DNA of 64,000 nucleotides, from the NCBI GenBank assembly GCA_964472275.1, contig CAYYJN010000004.1:16534-80533 (forward strand), given 5' to 3'. Source of the stretch: JAFDVN01 sp964472275 (GTDB taxonomy: Bacteria > Acidobacteriota > Holophagae > Holophagales > Holophagaceae). The notes under the pieces are model-generated. The model searched no databases. It was not told the origin of the DNA and was given only the letters and a program-made list of their open reading frames with translations. A program made the translations under genes and the position numbers. This document shows, piece after piece, positions 60,294 to 64,000 of this stretch; within the stretch, counting starts at the first letter, position 1, and every line of letters begins with the position of its first letter.

Positions 60294-61538
60294 TCAGAAG
60301 GCGATCTGGAAGGCGAGGATGGCGGTGTCGCCGCCCTGTTCGCCGGTTTGGCCCGCGCCGGGGGCGAGGAAGTTCTTGGAGCGGTGGATGTAGTTCACCT
60401 TCAGGTTGGCGGCCTTGATGAGCTTGGGGTTGAAGGCGTAGGTGTATCCGGCGGTGATCTCGGTGTACTTCGGGGTGTAATCGCCGCCACGGGAGACGCC
60501 GGGCGCGGACTCGGTGTAGGGGTCGTAGGCGGTGTACCAGCTATCGCCCTGGTTGTAGTTCATGAAGTCGTAGCGGAGCGCGAAAGTGTGGGCGCCCGTG
60601 GTGTAGGCGGCGGTGGCGTAGTAGGCGAGGAATTTCTGATCTAGCGCCTCGCGCTTGGCGGCGCCGGCGGCCTGTCCGAGCGAAGGCGCGAGGCGGCCGA
60701 GCTTGCCCGTGGCGGCTTCACCATCGAAGTGCCAGCCGTTGTCGTCGTAGGCGTAGTACGCGCCCGCCTGGAAGGCGCGATCCTTCTCATCCAGCACCTC
60801 GGCATTCGTGGGCGCGTTAGGGCCGGAGAAGGTGAGCGCCGTGAGGCTGCCCTTGTCCGCCTGGTCCGTGCCGCCCTGGAAGGCCCACACGCCGAATTTC
60901 TGCGTCTTGCCTGCGTTGAAATCCACGCGGATGGAGAAGTCCTTCTGGGCGTTGGTGTCGTTCGTCTTTCCGGCGGTGGCGTCGTTCATGCCGTTGAAGA
61001 CGCCCGCGCTCACCTTGGCGCCGAAGGCCTCATCCCCGAAGGCGTAGGACGCGAGCACGCCGCGGTCGCGCTTGTCGCCGAGACGGCGGGCGACCTGGCT
61101 GCGCTCCGCGAAGATGAGCGCGGCGGAGCTGGTGAGGGCTTCATAGGTCCGCAGGTTCTTGAGCTGCCCGCCCTTCGCCGTGAACGCGCCGTGGGTGTAG
61201 GTGAGGTAGGCGTCCTGGAGGATGGAGGGATTCGAGGGGTTGGTGGACACGCTCGGATCGAAGTTGATGAAGTAGCTGAGCCCTTCAAGGCTCGGCACCG
61301 AACCCGACACATTGAGTTCGGCGCGGCGGAGCACGAAGCCGTTCTCCGTGTAGTTGCTGGAGAGGTCGTAGTACTTGTTCCCGTTGGTGGTGGCCAAGGC
61401 ATCGTTGCGGAGGTTGCTGTCCAGCATCTGCGTGTACCAGACCTGGACGAGGGCGCCCACCTTGGGCGTGGCGTCCTGGGCCATGGCGGGCGCGGCGGCG
61501 AGGAGGAGGGCGAGGGGCGCGAGGAGGGTGCGCTTCAT
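60294..61538 (-). CDS. Phosphate-selective-porin-like outer membrane beta-barrel
   Basis: 414 residues, ribosome site TCGGAGCACCCC-ATG. A signal peptide (about 1-21, AAAPAMAQ) precedes a Gly/Tyr/Asn-rich chain of alternating strands ending in aromatic Phe (ILAFQIAF), as outer-membrane barrels do. The start (VGALVQVWYTQML), FVLRRAELNVSGSV and FAERSQVARRLGDKRDRGV look like the OprO/OprP porin family. It probably passes phosphate or other small anions; specificity is inferred. A possible Pho box lies upstream (61594-61613). Confidence 0.85.
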   Translation of the reverse strand: MKRTLLAPLALLLAAAPAMAQDATPKVGALVQVWYTQMLDSNLRNDALATTNGNKYYDLSSNYTENGFVLRRAELNVSGSVPSLEGLSYFINFDPSVSTNPSNPSILQDAYLTYTHGAFTAKGGQLKNLRTYEALTSSAALIFAERSQVARRLGDKRDRGVLASYAFGDEAFGAKVSAGVFNGMNDATAGKTNDTNAQKDFSIRVDFNAGKTQKFGVWAFQGGTDQADKGSLTALTFSGPNAPTNAEVLDEKDRAFQAGAYYAYDDNGWHFDGEAATGKLGRLAPSLGQAAGAAKREALDQKFLAYYATAAYTTGAHTFALRYDFMNYNQGDSWYTAYDPYTESAPGVSRGGDYTPKYTEITAGYTYAFNPKLIKAANLKVNYIHRSKNFLAPGAGQTGEQGGDTAILAFQIAF

Positions 61539-61593
61539 GGGGTGCTCCGAAGAAGGGGAACCGTGCATCCGGTCCCCACAAGGTTCCCGGACC

Positions 61594-61613
61594 GGTGTGA
61601 ACTCGCTGTGACG
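61594..61613 (-). promoter_or_regulatory. Possible Pho box upstream of the porin gene
   Basis: Read on the minus strand: GTCACAGCGAGTTCACAC. Two TCACA units 11 bases apart match the half-site spacing of PhoB boxes. The site is about 56-75 bases upstream of the porin ATG. Confidence 0.4.
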
Positions 61614-61644
61614 GCAGGGAACCATTTTTTGGCTGGGAACGGGA

Positions 61645-61989
61645 TCACAAGTCAGGGCGCCAGAGATGACGGCCGAGGCCGCGGATGTTGCCGCGGTCGT
61701 CCACTTCGATCTTTTCGCGCCGCAAGCGCCGCATCTGCTCCAACGCGCTGATCTCCCGGCCCTTGCTGGGAATGTAACCGGCCGCATTCACCACGCGGTG
61801 CCAGGGCAGCTTCGTGCCCGCCGGAAGGCCGGACAGCACCCAGCCCACCTGCCGCGCGCGGCCCGGGAAGCCCGCCAGCAGCGCCACTTGGCCGTAGGTG
61901 GTGAGGTTGCCCTTGGGGATGTCGGCGACCACGGCCAGGACCGCATCGCGGAAGTCGCTCCGGCCTCCAGCCTCACCAGGAGAACGCAT
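61645..61989 (-). CDS. Alkyltransferase-like protein (ATL), MGMT family without the active cysteine
   Basis: 114 residues. It has the MGMT DNA-binding/active-site domain (LTTYGQVALLAG, RQVGWVLSG) but the reactive PCHRV is P62-W63-H64-R65-V66. The Cys-to-Trp change defines ATL proteins, which bind O6-alkylguanine and recruit nucleotide excision repair instead of repairing directly. The ATG at 61989 lies inside a perfect 26-bp palindrome that also contains its ribosome site (AGGAGAACGC-ATG). Confidence 0.9.
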   Translation of the reverse strand: MRSPGEAGGRSDFRDAVLAVVADIPKGNLTTYGQVALLAGFPGRARQVGWVLSGLPAGTKLPWHRVVNAAGYIPSKGREISALEQMRRLRREKIEVDDRGNIRGLGRHLWRPDL

Positions 61990-62001
61990 GCGTTCTCCTG
62001 G
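61976..62001. promoter_or_regulatory. Perfect 26-bp palindrome centred on the ATL start codon
   Basis: Each half is CCAGGAGAACGCA or its exact complement. It spans the ribosome site, the ATG and the first codons, so it could be an operator for a dimeric repressor or an mRNA hairpin hiding the ribosome site. Confidence 0.75.
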
Positions 62002-62030
62002 ACCTTTGGTCAGCCTCCGGCCTGATCCAC

Positions 62031-62390
62031 TCACGCCTGCACAGGCCGCTCGGTCGCGGGCACGCGCGAGCGGAAGCCGCCTTCGTAGCTGTGCCAATGG
62101 CTCAGGTCCGTCTCAGGCCAGGCCCAGCACCAGTAGCCATCGCCGCTATCGAAATCCACGAGCCAGAGGCCCTTCACATCCGCGCCCAGGGCCTGGACGG
62201 CTTCGGACCAGGATTCGATGAGGGATTGGATGCGGCCTTTCAGCTCCTCCACCCGCGCCGCGTCGCCCGCGGCTTCGGCCGCCTGCGTCTCCCGGGCCAG
62301 GCTCGCGGCCAGGAGGTAGACCGGCTCCGTGAGGCGCTTCACCTCGGGCATGCGGTCTTGGGCTTCTTCCAGCGTGAAGGTGCGGGTCAT
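62031..62390 (-). CDS. DUF2203 family protein
   Basis: 119 residues, ribosome site GAGGGATGGA-ATG. The N-terminal FTLEEAQDRMPEVKRL helix and C-terminal LWLVDFDSGDGYWCWAWPETDLSHWHSY (written here in two parts: the VDF segment, then WPE...WHS) fit DUF2203, a small cytoplasmic family of unknown function. It is divergent from the next gene, with only 28 bases between the two start codons. Confidence 0.8.
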   Translation of the reverse strand: MTRTFTLEEAQDRMPEVKRLTEPVYLLAASLARETQAAEAAGDAARVEELKGRIQSLIESWSEAVQALGADVKGLWLVDFDSGDGYWCWAWPETDLSHWHSYEGGFRSRVPATERPVQA

Positions 62391-62418
62391 TCCATCCCTC
62401 TTGCTCCATGATAGTCCG

Positions 62419-63105
62419 ATGCGCGTGCTGCCCCTGCTGCCTTCCGGCGCCGATCCCGCTCCCTGGGCCATCACCCGGGATGTGGAGCTGGTCTGGTCCG
62501 GCCGCCTCCACGGCGCTTGGCCCGCCTTCGCCCGCCAGGGCGGCGTCCACGCCCTCCATCTGCCGGAAGGCGCGACTCTGGACACGGCGCAGGAGGCGCT
62601 GGCCCGCTGCCTGCCGCTGGGCTTCGACTTCTTGGTGCTGTCCGTGGACCTGCCCCGGAACCGCAAAGCGGCCTTCGCCTTTCTCGGCCTCGTGGAATCG
62701 CTGCTGGAAGCCCTCGCGCCCAAGGGGCTGAAACTCACGATCAAGCCTGGACCCGGCGCGGAGACGGAGTTGGCGAAGCTGCTCAAGGAATCCCGCGGCG
62801 AAGCGGTGGGCTTTTGCTGGCACGGCGGCGTGAAGGATCTGGCCGCCATCGAGGACCGGCTTTTCTGCGCCGTGGGCTCGGAAACGGATGACCTCGATCC
62901 GCTCCGGGCCTTGGGCTACCGCTGGAACCTCGCGCTTCCGACGGCGGACCCGGCGGCCTTCGCCGCAAGCAAGGCCGTGATCGAAGCACGCTTCCCCGCC
63001 GTGCTTTTCCCATCGGAACTGCCGACCCGCGTGATGGGACGGCCCGTCGAGGCGGACCCCGCGGTGCGTTTCGCGCGACCGGAGCATCGGGAGAATGAAC
63101 CGTGA
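62419..63105 (+). CDS. Hypothetical protein upstream of lpxB
   Basis: 228 residues. Alternating strands and helices (FDFLVLSVDLPRNRKAA, GLKLTIKPGPGAETELAKLL, AVGFCWHGG) suggest an alpha/beta barrel or Rossmann-like fold. I do not recognise the family. The TGA overlaps the lpxB start (GTGA), so it may be functionally tied to envelope synthesis. Confidence 0.7.
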   Translation: MRVLPLLPSGADPAPWAITRDVELVWSGRLHGAWPAFARQGGVHALHLPEGATLDTAQEALARCLPLGFDFLVLSVDLPRNRKAAFAFLGLVESLLEALAPKGLKLTIKPGPGAETELAKLLKESRGEAVGFCWHGGVKDLAAIEDRLFCAVGSETDDLDPLRALGYRWNLALPTADPAAFAASKAVIEARFPAVLFPSELPTRVMGRPVEADPAVRFARPEHRENEP

Positions 63106-64000
63106 CCGCGCTCCTCGTCATCGCGGGCGAGGCCAGCGGCGACCTTCATGGCGCGGAGCTGCTGGAGGCCTTGAAGGCCCGGCGGCCGGACCTTCGCATC
63201 ATCGGCATCGGCGGCGATCGCATGGCGCCGCACATGGACCGGATGCTCGCCCATGTGAAGGACATCGGCGTGGTCGGCTTCATCGAGGTGCTCAAGCATC
63301 TGCCCGCGTTGAACCGCCTCTTCAAGGCGATCCTCGCGGCGGCGGAGGAGGAGAAGGCCGAGGCCGCGCTCTTCATTGACTACCCCGGCCTGAACCTGCG
63401 TCTCGCGAAGGCGTTCCGGAAACGCCGCCCCGCCATGAAGCTCGCGCAGTATGTGTGTCCTCAAGTGTGGGCCTGGAAGAAGGGCCGCATCCCCGAACTC
63501 GGCACCACGCTGGACGCGCTCTACTGCCTCTTCGACTTCGAGCCTGCGCTCTTCGAGGGCTATCCCGTGGACGCCAAGTGGGTGGGAAATCCACTCGTGG
63601 AGACCGTGAAGCCGGAGGTGGATCGCGCGACCTTCTTCGCGGAGACGGGCCTCGATCCGTCGCGTCCCGTTGTCGCGTTGTTGCCGGGCAGTCGCGCGTC
63701 GGAAGTGTCGCGCCTTCTGCCGCCCATGGCCGGGCTCGTGCGCGACTGGATGAAGGCGAGGCCAGAGGTCCAATGGGTGCTGCCTGTGGCCCCCACGCTG
63801 GAGGAAGCCTTCATCGCGTCCTATCTTCCGGGTCTGCCCGTGAAGCTGGATCGCCGCAGCTACGCCGCCCGCGCCTACGCGGACGCGGCGCTCGTCGCCA
63901 GCGGCACGGCGACGCTGGAGACGGCGCTGCTCGGCACGCCCTTCGCCATCGTCTACAAGCTGAACGCGCTGACGGCCTTCGCGGCGAGGCGCCTCGTGAA
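63102..64000 (+). CDS. lpxB: Lipid-A-disaccharide synthase, 3' truncated by window end
   Basis: The first 299 codons from GTG 63102 are present, out of about 370-390 expected. VIAGEASGDLHGAELL is the family's N-terminal motif, and LFIDYPGLNLRLAK, YVCPQVWAWKKGR and LLPGSRASEVSRLLP match LpxB. This glycosyltransferase (GT19) joins UDP-2,3-diacylglucosamine and lipid X to make the lipid A disaccharide, at the inner face of the inner membrane. Its presence confirms a lipid A-containing outer membrane. The frame is open at the right edge. Confidence 0.94.
   Translation, partial: MTALLVIAGEASGDLHGAELLEALKARRPDLRIIGIGGDRMAPHMDRMLAHVKDIGVVGFIEVLKHLPALNRLFKAILAAAEEEKAEAALFIDYPGLNLRLAKAFRKRRPAMKLAQYVCPQVWAWKKGRIPELGTTLDALYCLFDFEPALFEGYPVDAKWVGNPLVETVKPEVDRATFFAETGLDPSRPVVALLPGSRASEVSRLLPPMAGLVRDWMKARPEVQWVLPVAPTLEEAFIASYLPGLPVKLDRRSYAARAYADAALVASGTATLETALLGTPFAIVYKLNALTAFAARRLV

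Overview
The window is about 64 kb of GC-rich chromosomal DNA from a Gram-negative bacterium. It has lpxB, a phosphate-porin-like beta-barrel, lipoprotein and Tat-type signals, and no rRNA, CRISPR array, insertion sequence or plasmid functions. Four response regulators with a DUF4388 (PATAN-type) output domain, very long alanine-rich TPR proteins, a DUF3142 protein and the PurS/PurQ/PurL arrangement fit an Acidobacteriota genome, most likely class Holophagae (Geothrix/Holophaga-like). That assignment is inference and was not checked by a search. Genes are tightly packed, with many 1-4 nt stop/start overlaps. No gene-free stretch exceeds 300 bases. The largest are 4187-4426 (hairpins and the tRNA-Ser terminator), 9868-10106 (a repeat element) and 6236-6435 (an extremely AT-rich patch).

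Layout. 1-4.2 kb: end of a DoxX-like membrane protein, a Nudix hydrolase, a bifunctional (p)ppGpp synthetase/hydrolase and a small SpoIIAA-like protein. 4.4-4.7 kb: two divergent tRNA-Ser genes with readable promoters and terminators. 4.7-6.2 kb: a comEA, prepilin, radC operon. 6.4-9.9 kb: an operon that appears to encode all three steps of phosphorylated serine biosynthesis, with a histidine-phosphatase-fold enzyme as the probable phosphoserine phosphatase. 10.1-12.5 kb: three receiver-DUF4388 regulators plus a 59-residue ORF. 12.5-23 kb: a GH113-like glycosidase, a CorC/HlyC-type CBS protein, an HGSNAT-like membrane acyltransferase, an APC permease, comF, a GNAT, an AT-richer HEPN-like orphan, then a rubrerythrin / Fe-S oxidoreductase / DUF3501 cluster.

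23.3-41.1 kb is a run of envelope genes on the plus strand. A DUF748 protein is followed by five co-oriented genes, overlapping by 4 nt or separated by 2 nt: a membrane-anchored propeller, a VIT-vWA protein, a 2512-residue TPR protein, a secreted protein, and a fusion of a small penicillin-binding-like domain to a SpoIID domain. I see this as the best candidate for an undescribed system. 41.2-43.5 kb: initiator tRNA (minus) with an inverted T-arm copy beside it, and an M1 metallopeptidase. 43.6-50.4 kb: pyrF, a radical SAM/B12 protein, purL and a small secreted Cys protein. 50.5-57.5 kb: a class C beta-lactamase-fold lipoprotein, an amidase / DUF3142 / repeat protein / SDR operon, and a second small secreted Cys protein. 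57.5-64 kb: an AraC regulator, purQ-purS, a fourth DUF4388 regulator, a porin with a possible Pho box, an alkyltransferase-like protein with a perfect palindrome over its start codon, a DUF2203 protein, an unknown gene and the start of lpxB.

Intergenic DNA is unusual. At least ten gaps hold long imperfect or perfect inverted repeats built from short reiterated words, in at least two sequence families, often touching the stop codon of a neighbouring gene.
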